From: Viola odorata
Lineage: Eukaryota > Streptophyta > Magnoliopsida > Malpighiales > Violaceae
Direction of reading: 5' to 3'
NCBI GenBank assembly: GCA_963691705.1
Contig: OY829541.1
Location: 68,977,189 to 69,041,188, forward strand
Length of the DNA: 64,000 nucleotides
Shown here in pieces: positions 11,309-22,030 of this stretch (its first letter is position 1; each line of letters begins with the position of its first letter). The notes under the pieces were generated by a model. The model made no database searches. It had not been told where the DNA came from and saw nothing but the letters and a program-made list of their open reading frames with translations. The position numbers were made by a program, and so were the translations under genes.

Positions 11309-14300
11309 TCATTGCTGGCTAGTCACTGTCGCTGCTGTGTCTATCTGGGAAAGCAGAACACAAACAAATCAATGAATCTACACAGCCAAAAGCAAAGTAA
11401 GGGAGAGAGAGCGGGAGTCGGGGGGGGCGGGGGGGGGGGGGGGGGGGGCGGAGTGTAGTACCTCCTGATGATCTTTTCTTTTCCCTTCCATAGCTTCTTT
11501 CTTTTCCTGGCAACTCAAGCAAAGGAAAGGGCCATCCCAGGGACGAGGCCTCCCTGAATTGGATGAGCCGACATGTATTGAAATACCCTCCTCGGGCTTT
11601 ATCTCTACTTGACAGACAGCACACATAAACAACTTAAACATGTTGCATAGGGGGTATTTCGTATCTAACCTGCATGATATTACACAAAGACGGCATTATG
11701 TTAAAAAAAAAAAAACTGGCAGCTAAGCCAACTAATACAGCAGTATCAAAAACACCCAAAGGTAGAGAAAATCAAAAGAAAGCACCAATTCTACATGTCC
11801 GCAACAGATGTTCATTCGAAAATCAAATTATCAATTGTATGCTACAGACAACAATGATATTCACAACACACCTTTCTGAAAGCATAGACGATCCTTCCTC
11901 AAACATTTCCTCCACCAAATCTGGCTCGACATATTCTTTATCAATATGAGATGACTCAGAGGACTTTTTACGAAACATTGACTTGAATACTCCTTTTCCC
12001 ATCCTCTTTGTTGAAGGCAAAGTGGCAGGTGGCTTCTCCACTGGTAAAATATCAATGACAATGCATGATGTATCGTCTCTAAGTCCCTTTGCCTGTACTG
12101 CTTCCTGCAAATGGAATACAAACAACAACACAAGCTAAGAGTCAAAAACATGCAAACACAAAGCAGTGCCAAATTACACATCACGCCAAGACAAAACGAC
12201 CATGAAATCTGAGGTGTGTGGATGCCATAGTGGGCCCAATAACTAAAGGAATAAGAAAGTAAGAGCATTTTTCAGAAGAAGTACTGATCCTAACATACTT
12301 TAACAACTTGTGCAGCTGCAGCTTCAGCAGGCATCCCCCTGCAACAATCAAAGGCTGCTTCTGTGGATAAAGCATCCCAAACACCATCACTTGACATAAT
12401 AAGTCTACCACCCAGCGAAGACAACTGCAAATTAAGAAGACAATGAGAAGAGCGAAGAAAAAAGTACAGGAGTCTTTCAGTCATGATCACAGGAGAAGCT
12501 TTGCCTAGACCATATTCACATAGCTAACTTCTTAAAGACATAGCTTTCATCAGGGAGATCTAGGCCATTGTCTTTTAGAGCTATGCCATGTTTCTTCTTT
12601 AATGGATAAGAGAACTGGAAAAGTCCATGGTGACTAGAAGTCTAATGGATCAAAAACATTGCTAAAATGATGTTTAATACGTCATATAAAGTAAAAACCA
12701 TGAACAAGATGCACCAGTGCTTCTAGCAAAATCATCATAGCACTAAAACTAGGGTTTTAGATCACCTAGGTCTTAAGAGGCAATCACTGGATTTTTTCCC
12801 AAAGGAATTGTCAACTTATTTGTCAGGTAAACATTTCAAATCAGCAAAAACAGAGTTCTAAAAATCCTTATGCCACATTGAAGAGGGAAAGTATGCACTA
12901 TGGTCAAATATTAGTAGTGAAACAGTAAAGTAGAACATGCAGTGAATACTCAAACATGATCAACACCCAAAATAGGCATGCAAGACATGGGAAGAATTAT
13001 TTAAGTGCACTGCTGCTAATCTACATTTAATGTACAAACCTTAATTTGCTTCACATAAGGCACAGGCACAATGAACTCGCCAACATCCACATCCCCAATA
13101 GATCTTGAAAGACACAACCCACCGGGCCAACATCTCAGAGGACCAATCTATACGAAGATTATTATACAAGTTAGAGAACCTCCCACAATCCACAACTTAA
13201 GTAAAAACAAAGATCTATCCGAAAAATGCAATGATAAGAGAAAAAGGGCATACCTCTGCACCACCACCAGTGTTCAATCGTCCCACCTCACCCCCACTAG
13301 CAGTAATGCGTTCCCTCCTAGTGAAACAGAAGAACACAGCTTTAGTAAGAATTCTAATTATTTAACAAAAACATTTCACAACATTACCCGACTTACTCTT
13401 CTTCGTTGCACTCAAGCCTATGATCTGCAGACAAGTAGTAGATATCACCTTCAGCAGATTCAAGAATGCAACGGGAATCACCAACTGATGCAACAGTTAT
13501 GACCAATCCTTCTATTACTGCAAAGGTGACTGTCGTTCCTGATGTTTGGGCTGAAAAAGAACGTAAAAAATTACGCGTAAGGTACATGACATTAGCCATG
13601 AGAAAAGAACTAGAAAACACAAATACAAATTAGCATGACCCAAATATATAATCAATCAATGGAAGAAAGAAAAAGAATGCAAACAAAGCATGGATTGGAA
13701 ATTCCATTCAGGATAGATGTATAGGTACAGTCCATGCACAAAAGGAGGTTTCTAAGAGTGGTTATGTACCAATCAATATGCTGTATCCAGAACACAATAG
13801 TAGTTTAGATTCCCTATCCACCCTGGTACTGTTTAGACAATTTGTGACCATACGACCTTTTGCTTTGACAACAATGGCATGGCTAAAGATGGCATGATTG
13901 GACTTGAATCTACTCATACCTTTCTCTTGGAAATCTTTATCCGTTTTGACAAACCCTGCAACCAAAGCCCTCGGTAATGCCGCTGCCCATTCATCTCTGT
14001 TAAGATCCGGAGGCATAGCAGCTATAACATTATTCAATAGATTCTCCTTAGTGTATACTGCAGCAGCAGAACCATTATGCCCATCAAACATCTGCAAAAA
14101 AGGTAAAAAAATACGGGGGTGTGGGGGAATATTTAATAAGGTGATCAAATACATTCATCATCTAAATATGCCCACATCAAATAAGACTAATCTGCAAAGA
14201 TTTCTTACCCCATAAACAGAATACGTCGCCACACCATCACCAACGATTCTCTGGCATTCAGATTTAAGCAGCGTGAAATCTTCCCCTTTCTTACTCTGAC

Positions 14301-14409
14301 TAGCCTGCCCGTGCAAAATCTCCGGCTTCTCTAACCTCTCATTCGCTAATTCCCGCTTCAACAACACAGAAAGCGGCACCGTTTGATGCTGCTTCGCGGT
14401 TGTCGTCAT
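11309..14409 (-). CDS. Probable protein phosphatase 2C, nine exons, C-terminal frameshift
   Basis: This is a metal-dependent serine/threonine phosphatase of the plant PP2C group with a C-terminal cysteine-pair tail (Arabidopsis At1g47380/At1g68410 type, from memory). Exons: 14409-14209, 14091-13920, 13550-13397, 13317-13254, 13147-13040, 12424-12299, 12104-11872, 11669-11462, 11344-11309; all phases agree. PP2C motifs in order: GEDF, FDGHNGSAAA, SVGDSRCIL, SADHRL, GGEVGRLNTGGG, SRSIGDVDVGEF, SSDGVWDA and RDDTSC, so the metal-binding aspartates are present. The tail has CAVCQ and CLSCQ pairs. A tandem AAAAG in exon 8 shifts the frame, so the family ending RHSSDSD is read out of frame. The predicted product is 433 residues. 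Activity is expected; only the last about 16 residues change. Confidence 0.9.
11420..11451. repeat. Poly-G tract in the last PP2C intron
   Basis: A run of about 30 bases that is nearly all G on the plus strand, including 20 consecutive G, sits in the intron between exons 8 and 9. On the gene strand it is poly-C. It could form a G-quadruplex and is also prone to sequencing error. Confidence 0.9.
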
Positions 14410-14775
14410 TTTTCTGGTTTATCCAAAATCCCCGTACCAAACAGCAATTCACCTCCAATCAACAATTAATCACAAAGCAGCCACCAACAACACCACCACC
14501 ACCTCTAATTCTCCGTATTTCCAGACCAAACCTCCAAATCATCCACCATAACCATCCAGATCTTCAACAGAAGTTAATCCCAGGCACAATGTAGAAAACA
14601 AATAACACAGGAATTTACACAAAAACCAGAATTCGATAAACGCGGGGAGAAGAAGAGGGAGTTGAGTTGATGATAATGATGTGATGATCAATGCGCCGTT
14701 GGATTATCAGGAGTCGGCTCCACCATTGGGGAGAAACCAATGGGGCCTACGCAAAAATACGTGTTAATTGTAAAT

Positions 14776-15235
14776 GAGAAATGCTAAGTAGGTTGAATTG
14801 AATGATGTGGCTGCCACGTCATTCAAAATAATAATAAAAAAATCTGCACGTCTCTTCCGTTTCTAGTCAGCATCACGTCGTTCGTTCCAATTATTTCCTA
14901 CAAATACGACGTCGTTTCAACTTTCTTCCTCTCCCTCTCCTCTTTGACGCAAAGACGCAATCCTCCTCCACATTTCAACCCACTTTCACTAGCATTTCTC
15001 CTTAATACGGGTTGAAAGTGAAAGTGGGTTGAAATGTGGAGGAGGATTGCGTCTCTGCGTCGAAGAGGAGAGGGAGAGGAAGAAAGCTAAAACGACGTCG
15101 TGTTTGCAGGAAACAATTGGAACGAACGACGTAAGACATGTGCAGATTTTTTTATTATTATTTTGAATGACGTGGCGGCCACATCATTCAACCTATGGGT
15201 TCAATCCATAAGTTTCAACCTACCTAGCATTTCTC
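14776..15235. mobile_element. Long-TIR MITE, Mutator-like (460 bp)
   Basis: The two halves are inverted repeats of each other, with arms of about 225 bp around a short loop near 15005. Outer ends read gagaaatgctaagtaggttg and its complement. The 9 bases flanking each end (attgtaaat at 14767 and ttcgtaaat at 15236) match at 7 positions, fitting a 9-bp Mutator-type target duplication. No protein is encoded. It lies about 370 bp upstream of the PP2C ATG. Confidence 0.85.
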
Positions 15236-16179
15236 TTCGTAAATATCAATGACGGATTAATCAATTCTCTCGTATTTATTTATTTTATGTTTCTAAATAC
15301 GGAAGCGGCGCAAAGAAAAGGAAAGGAAATGCAGTAACGCGCATTTCCTAATTGAATGGACCTACTCAATATAAAAAAATAAATGTCACGTAGATTGTGT
15401 TGGATGTGGGCCTTTGGTTTGGGCTTTGTTTTCTGCCAATTCAACCTACTCGTTTGACCTCCATTTGTAAGGCTCCGACATTCCTTGCGCTAATTATCCA
15501 TGATATATTGTCTAATTAAATAACAACAAAATTATAGTGCTAATCTAATCCCACATGCAATTAGTCGCCAACTCATCTTTTAAACTTGTCTTCATCTCCA
15601 CAAAGACAAGTTAATGGCCAAATGAACCATACATTATTGTGATCTTGTTTATTAGAATCGGTTCTTGTTTTGGTTTTCTGATATAATAGTAATATAGGGT
15701 CTCTTTTTATGGGTACTTGCTGTGTTGACAAAGAAGGTTCAAGCCATGTTGCATTTATTTGCGTTGAAATCATGCAAGCTGGACCCTCAAGTGTTGCTAT
15801 CAACAACTATATACTTCTTGTTTACCAGCTCAGCGCATCATTTATCATTACCTAGAAGGTTAGTGGTGGTGGAGTCATTTCACTAATGCAAATCCATTGA
15901 CAAATAAACAAATTTGTAATAGTTTATGATTTTCCTTTCTTTTCGTTTCTGTTTGGTTTTAGTGTAAGTTAAGACAAGAAATAGCAATCTTAGGAGATTT
16001 GATGATGTGATTGGCGGATATACTTCTGCGGCAATCCAGCTTCTGCTTAGTGCCGGCGAAAACATTGAAGGAGGACGTCCAGGCATACTCATCCTCGTCT
16101 ATAGAACGAAAAACTCGACCAAAGAACAATTCGGTCTATTTCTGACGCCAACACGTTCAAGAAACCATGAAATAGCAGC

Positions 16180-17370
16180 AAAGGCTTAAGCATTTTGATT
16201 AACCGATAAGTCAAGAGAAAACTACAAAATGGATAAGTAAACTAATCATATTCGAACATGGTCGGTTTCTAAAGAAGAGATCCCCAACATGGTTTTGCCC
16301 ATACCCAGAGCCGAACCTGAGATATAGAACCTCGAGAATACATGGAAAAGATTAGTTGAAAGACTACGGTTTACCTGCAATACAGGAAATTACCTACTGA
16401 GCACAATTTGATTATAGAAAGCTTCAGGCAGAATTTTCATCACTTAATCATGAAAACTAGCAGGGTTTAAGTCAGAATATTCATGTTTTAGCTGCGGAAA
16501 TTCCTATTACAGAAAGAGGACAGGACATGTTGGCTGTTGCCTTGTTTAAGTATTGTATACTTTTCAAATACACGCATTGATTTGGACTAAGTGCCAGCCA
16601 CAAATGTCAATAGAGTGCAAGACAAGTTGGTCTTTCTCTTATTCATAAAGCAGACAGAATTGCATACCCTACAATTTACAGAAAAAGTTGGACCAGGCAT
16701 TAGGTTTTTTTTATAAGTTGATTTAACCATAATAGATCTCCTACATAGCTACTAACCCGGCACTACTGATCAACCCTAATGGCTTCTCGCTTCCAGGCAT
16801 GAGGTTTAAGACGACAAAGTATAAGATAATGTATTAAAACTATGCTCATCAAACATATTAAGTGCAAACACTCCACGCTAATACCATCTACAGCACTTTG
16901 ATCGACTAATTTGCAAAATATAATCCAACTTTGCATGCAATATTAAAAAATAGTTACCCAAATTGAATGTCTGTACAACATGCATCTGGATTTGTCAGGC
17001 TCGAAAAATGCTGCCCTAAGCTGAACCATCCACCCTTATAATGTAGACCTGAAGGAAAACAGTAAGCTAAGTGAAAACTAGATGACAAAAATGATAAATG
17101 AGAAATAACAGAACAGTGTGCTGACTTATAAATGAAGCTCAATTATAAAACACCTTGAATGCTGTACGCTTGATTAATTGAAAAACCAATGCATACTCAG
17201 CTGCCAACTCATGAGCAACCGCCATACCCTTCCATACACCACCAAGTCCCTTCTTTCGGGACAAATATAAGGTTAGATACTCATGAACTTATTCATCTAT
17301 TAAAGTCATGACATCATCACGTTTGGGGACTACTCTTGCAGAAATGTACTGGAATTCCTGTACCACAAAT
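16180..17370. repeat. Segment duplicated at 19860-20600
   Basis: Stretches of this segment reappear around 19860-20600 in the same orientation, for example aggcttaagcatt followed by gagaaaactacaaaatg, and the region around the last B3 exon. The two copies flank the PBD1 gene. Divergence is substantial, so the duplication is old. Confidence 0.75.
17016..17358 (-). pseudogene. B3-domain protein pseudogene, C-terminal two exons only
   Basis: Two exon-like pieces (17358-17154 and 17048-17016) match the last exons of a plant B3-domain protein: a PVHFC block, KRDDVMTLID, LSRKKGLGG, AVAHELA, ALVFQLI and then VYIIRVDGSA followed by a stop. The reading frame is broken by a small deletion before KRDD and by a TAA after LIDE, and the first acceptor is damaged. 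Upstream exons were not found before the PBD1 gene. It keeps the GVWKGMAVAHE stretch that is deleted in the second copy at 20258-21898, so the two copies decayed separately. Confidence 0.8.
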
Positions 17371-18305
17371 CTCTACACTACATGGACAGCTAATCCTAAA
17401 TGCATACAACCAATATAACCACAAATAAGAAATAAAGTGGTAGATGCAACAAACTATACATAACAGCAAACTTCTTTTGCATCTAACACTTTCCCGCTAC
17501 TTCAATTGCTTCGGTTCAGGCAAAATGTTACGGACGGTGAAAATAACCAATTCCATGAGTTAGTCAACCATGAACAAGCTACATGATTACATCCACACAC
17601 AAAACATGTTAAAAGTTAGACCAATTAATTGTGCTAGTTTCTATCCATCTCCTTATTGAACCATATGTACTGCATCTGAAACAACTAGACATTGATCAGT
17701 AATCACAATCACCAACCAACAAACCTCTAGAACTGTACACAAAAGTATAGTGTACAACCCAAAGAACTGTTCACAACATATCCACCAATTACAGAAACAA
17801 GAATAGCTTAAGCATCTCAATTCATTCATACAGAAATTCTGAAAAAACTTGTACAAAAATAACAAATCAAGCATCCCAACCATTTGTAGGAACAAAGATA
17901 CAAGCCTCAACCACATGAATGTGTACAGTCATCAGCATAGAAACACACTAGTGTCCCAACCAACTGACCTCAATGCACTATCAGAATCTGATATTCGAAT
18001 CACCCTTAAACTGTTATCTTAAATATATGCAAAGGCCCATCACTTAACCCATAGTAAGAGGATTTCATACATAACTATGTAACATAAGTTTGCATAAGTA
18101 CTAGCCTGAACTGAAAATTTAGGAATAAGAACCTTAAAGTGGAAGAAAGAGGGTTCAATTCAGATTCACCCAAAAGACGAAGAGGTCCCACGTCAGAAGA
18201 ACTTGCATAAACATTCCAAAATACAAACATTCTAGCAAGTAAAGAAAATAAAAAGAAAAGGAAAGGACTGAGTCTTCTAAGATAGTCTTGGGTCTTTGGA
18301 GATAG
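17359..18305. other. Intergenic, 3' of PBD1
   Basis: This holds the probable 3' untranslated region of PBD1 and sequence up to the B3 remnant. I see no gene, repeat or transposon ends. Confidence 0.5.
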
Positions 18306-19141
18306 TCACACTGCTTTTGCTGGAGGTGGGGTGTCACTCACAGATTGACGCCAAGCATACTCCCTTGCTCCATCCTTGTCAACAATTTTGATCACAAAGT
18401 TTGGAGGTGCCACAACCAGCCTGGACCGTATCTCCAATATACACTTGTCAACCAAATCAATAGCTTCTTCAACAGTCATTCCACTGTGGTAGTGTCTGTC
18501 CATCAAGGCGAGACAAAAATACGATGCATAACCAAAGGCACCCTTATCAATCTTGTGAAGAGTGGCAATATAGTCAATGTAATAGAGTGATGGGCCAGTT
18601 TCTTTATCGTAGCCAGCCAGAAGAAGGTTCACAGAGTACGGATTCTGAGAAACCAAACATTGCAAATAATCAAGATCGAAATACATATTAGTTGCTGTAG
18701 ACCTAACATTTCTATTCCTAACTCAATTCATAACATTAAATGCAACAACTAAACCCTAAATTCCCCATCAGAGTACCTTTCTCAGTGCAGTGGCGAGCTC
18801 TCCGCGAGTGAAGTTAGCAACAGCAGCAGTGGTCAAAGGAATCCCGTTACGGAACTGATACAATTTCACGTTCTTCTGTACATACTCCGTGAACTGGACC
18901 CTGAAACAGCAAGCAAAGGCCGCTTGAGCTAAAATGGAAAAAAAGTATAAGCACAAAAGTATAATAACAGGAATGATACGTACCTGTCGCCGGGCTCGCC
19001 GCTGGCGGCGACGAGTTTGTGGGAATCGAGTAGCATGATCTTGTCTTCGTTAGTCTTGTGCACGAGGATGCTGTGGACGGCGGAGGTATCAGCAGCCACG
19101 ATAGCGAAGCCGTCGCCTACAAGTCCGAATACGCACTCCAT
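18306..19141 (-). CDS. PBD1: 20S proteasome subunit beta type-2 (beta4)
   Basis: This is a non-catalytic beta-ring subunit of the 20S core of the 26S proteasome, acting in cytosol and nucleus. Exons are 19141-18984, 18900-18777 and 18644-18306, joined in agreeing phases to give 206 residues, the normal family length. The protein opens with [18 protein letters not shown] and has no N-terminal prosegment or catalytic threonine, as expected for this subunit. Further conserved blocks are [77 protein letters not shown] and [19 protein letters not shown]. Nothing looks broken. The gene lies between two B3 pseudogenes. Confidence 0.97.
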
Positions 19142-20257
19142 CTTTCGATCTGTTTGCTTTTTTTTTTTTTTTGTGTTTTCGACTTTTGATTACACGATGA
19201 TTTTGGTTTTGGTCAGTGGAAGAAGACTAGAAAAGAGTTTTTTCCCGGCTTGAGCAGCAAGTGAGAAGATTGGGCTTTGTTAGTGGGCTTTGGTTGGGAT
19301 TGGTTAAGTCTCGGGCTGGCCCATTATCTTTGTAAGCAGGATAACGCCGTTTTGGTCACAGGAATGGCTGAGCTAACGTTTCCAGTCCTAACTCAATTCA
19401 TGATCTTTTTCTGATTTGGTTGATCTTTGATGATGGTTGAGGATTTGATGACAACTTGTATAATGACAACATACAAAACCAGCATGGTGGAACTAAATTG
19501 TAGGATAAATCTACATTTGGCTGCATTGGATGGTAAGGACTCGTCCACCTCAACCAGAGTCTCAGAATTTGAGGTTGAGAATGAAATAAACCATACTAGA
19601 AGAGTCATTCTATTTAAAGCTCAATAACACTCGAATGAGATTACTTTCTGGCAATAGTAGCATAGCTAAAACTTAATTGGAGAACATCCGTGTTTTACAA
19701 GCGCAAGCCATCAACAAATTATAAAGAAACAAGAATTCAGGTAGTTAACACTTATAAATTATGATTAGCTTCATTCTCCATACTCGAACTTGAGATCCGA
19801 GATAAAAGTGGACAAATCCTTTACAGTTAGCGACTACAATGTAGGAAAGTAAAAATGAAAGTAGCGGGAAAGGCTTAAGCATTAAAACTAACTCATACTT
19901 TAGAGAAAACTACAAAATGAGTAAGACCCTATACTAGGTGTTTCCATACTTTTATCAGCAAAAAGTTCCCCGTTAACCTGGAAAAGAAATGAAAAAGGAT
20001 TAGTGAAAGATGAAGGCTTACCTGCAATACAAAGAAATTACCCATCGAGTCCCATTTGATTACAGAAAGCTTCATACAGAATTTTACACTATTTTAATAC
20101 CTAGAGAAACACTAAACTTGACAATGTGTATCTAACTCGATCGATCTATTGCAAAATAGAATCCAGCTTGACATGCAATATCGAAAAATAGTTACCTAAA
20201 CTGAATTTGTTCCTCCACCATGCATCAGAATTTGTCAGAATAAAAAAATATGTAGCC
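19142..20257. other. PBD1 upstream region and duplicated flank
   Basis: The PBD1 leader and promoter occupy the left end, starting with a T-rich stretch just before the ATG. From about 19860 the sequence is the second copy of the duplicated segment seen at 16180-17370. No coding frame is convincing. Confidence 0.5.
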
Positions 20258-21898
20258 CTAAGCTGAGCCATTCGCCCTTACAATGTAGACCTGAAACAAA
20301 AACAGTGAGCATAAGTGAAACCTAGATGACAAAACTGATGAATGAGAAATAACAGAACAATGTACTGAGTTTCAAATGAAGTTCAATGATCACACACCTT
20401 GAATTTTGTGGGGATGATTAATTGGAAAACCAATGCATCCCCATCTGCCAACTCATGAGCAACTGCGACTAAGTCCCGTCTTTCGGGCCAAATATATGGT
20501 ATCATAAGCACCACTCTCTCCATCTATCAAAGTCATTACATCATCGCGCCTGGAAAGAGTCCTCCTGCAAAAATCCACTGGAAGGCCCTATTTCACAAAT
20601 TTCCCTCGTTATTAAAGTTTTGTCTACAGAAAACCAGAGGACTTATAAGAAGCATTTTATGACCTAATGAGTTCAGATGTATACAAACTTTCTTCCAATA
20701 ATGATACTAACACTAACTGATCCAGTCTCCAATTCAATGAAGCTTCTAGGTAATTACCACCATCTAGGACAGATATGCATACTCCCAGATAAACATCAGA
20801 AGACAGAGAAATGAGGAAATTGAATTGAATTCAATGATTTCATATAAGCACTGAGATTGCTGACGGAACTAATGTATAAATTAACTGAAAAAGAAACCTG
20901 CTTACCAACTTAAGAAACCACACGCTATCATCTTTTCCTATTCTGCAATACTCAATCACACCTTCACTCTAACCTTATGCATTCATAAAATAAATTCCAT
21001 AATACTGGCCAGACTTGACTCGAATAGAAAACTAGCAATAATGGGTCCTCGATGGAATATACAGAAAAGATAGAATTCTGACTTGTTAACACTCAACCTA
21101 CTCAACAATTACAAAAGGAATGAAGGCAAAAATGGCAAGATAATAAGCTTTGTATCTCACCAGCCAAAATCCACCAGAAACATGAGACTGAAGCATTGAT
21201 TTAACAAAGGTTGGATAAGCTTCTAAACCAGATTGTATGTTCTCTGCCTTCTCAACAGCAGGGCTTCATCAGATGCATACACCCGATTCGACAAATTCCT
21301 TGCCTTAGAAACCCTAAACAAGCAAATGTCACACCAAAATTAAAGTTAACAAATGAGTTTTTCCCATGTGTTTACAAAATTAACTCCTCTATGGATGTAA
21401 AGTCAGGATCTTTACCTTCTGGGTATGGACACACGATCGATAAGAACCTGCCCAGAAAAGTTCAACAATTTCAATATACCCATAAAAGAAAGAATACACG
21501 ATTCAAATCCATAAATGCCATAAAGGTTGCGTTTTTTTTTACTTCTTCATAGATTGGAGCTGGTTTATTGGCAACACGACCGGACCGCCTGACCGTGACA
21601 AGTTTTTTCTCGTACGTATCAGGTTTCACATGTTTTGTCTGGAGAATGAGGGGAAAAAAATGAACAATTAGCTACAATATGAGCAACATTTAATTAAGTA
21701 TTTTTTTTTATAAAAAATATTAAACAGAGATTAGAATATGAGGAGAAGGGGAATGACCTGAGAGCGCTTAGGAGAGTCAGAGGAGGAGATTCGAAGAGCT
21801 TGAGCAAGGTTGGTGAGATTGAGTGCTTCCATTCTCTTCTTGTTCTCTTCCATTCTCTTCAGGCGAATCTCCTCATACGCTGACGTTTTGGCCACCAT
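20258..21898 (-). pseudogene. B3-domain protein gene with two frame-breaking deletions
   Basis: All six exons of a plant B3-domain DNA-binding protein (Arabidopsis At5g42700 type, from memory) are recognisable: 21898-21758 (MVAKTSAYEEIRLKRMEENK start), 21638-21543 (VRRSGRVANKPAP), 21447-21416 (DRVSIPR), 21313-21161 (SKARNLSNRVYASDEA ... AYPTFVKSMLQSHVSGGFWL), 20587-20398 (B3 core) and 20290-20258 (VYIVRANGSA, stop). Splice sites are intact. Exon 4 lacks about 7 bases after ASDEA, giving an early TAG. Exon 5 lacks about 17 bases where GGWKGF is normally encoded, giving a TGA. The full B3 domain therefore cannot be made. A Mutator-like element begins about 130 bases upstream of the ATG. Confidence 0.85.
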
Positions 21899-22030
21899 TT
21901 TGTCGTATTTCTGCTCTTTTCGACTTGGGTTTCTGTAAAGTTTGAATCTTTGAGGAGAATGTATACTGAAGTGAGGAGAGTAGAGATGGAAGAAAGCTAT
22001 CCTCTGTTAAGAACCGATTGCAAGCATTTT

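Noticed and set aside
11319..11641. Overlapping proline-rich frames on the minus strand
   Set aside because: The proline run is translation of the poly-C intron tract; only the part from 11669 to 11462 is PP2C exon.
18345..18590. Plus-strand 81-codon frame over PBD1
   Set aside because: It is the antisense shadow of the third PBD1 exon.
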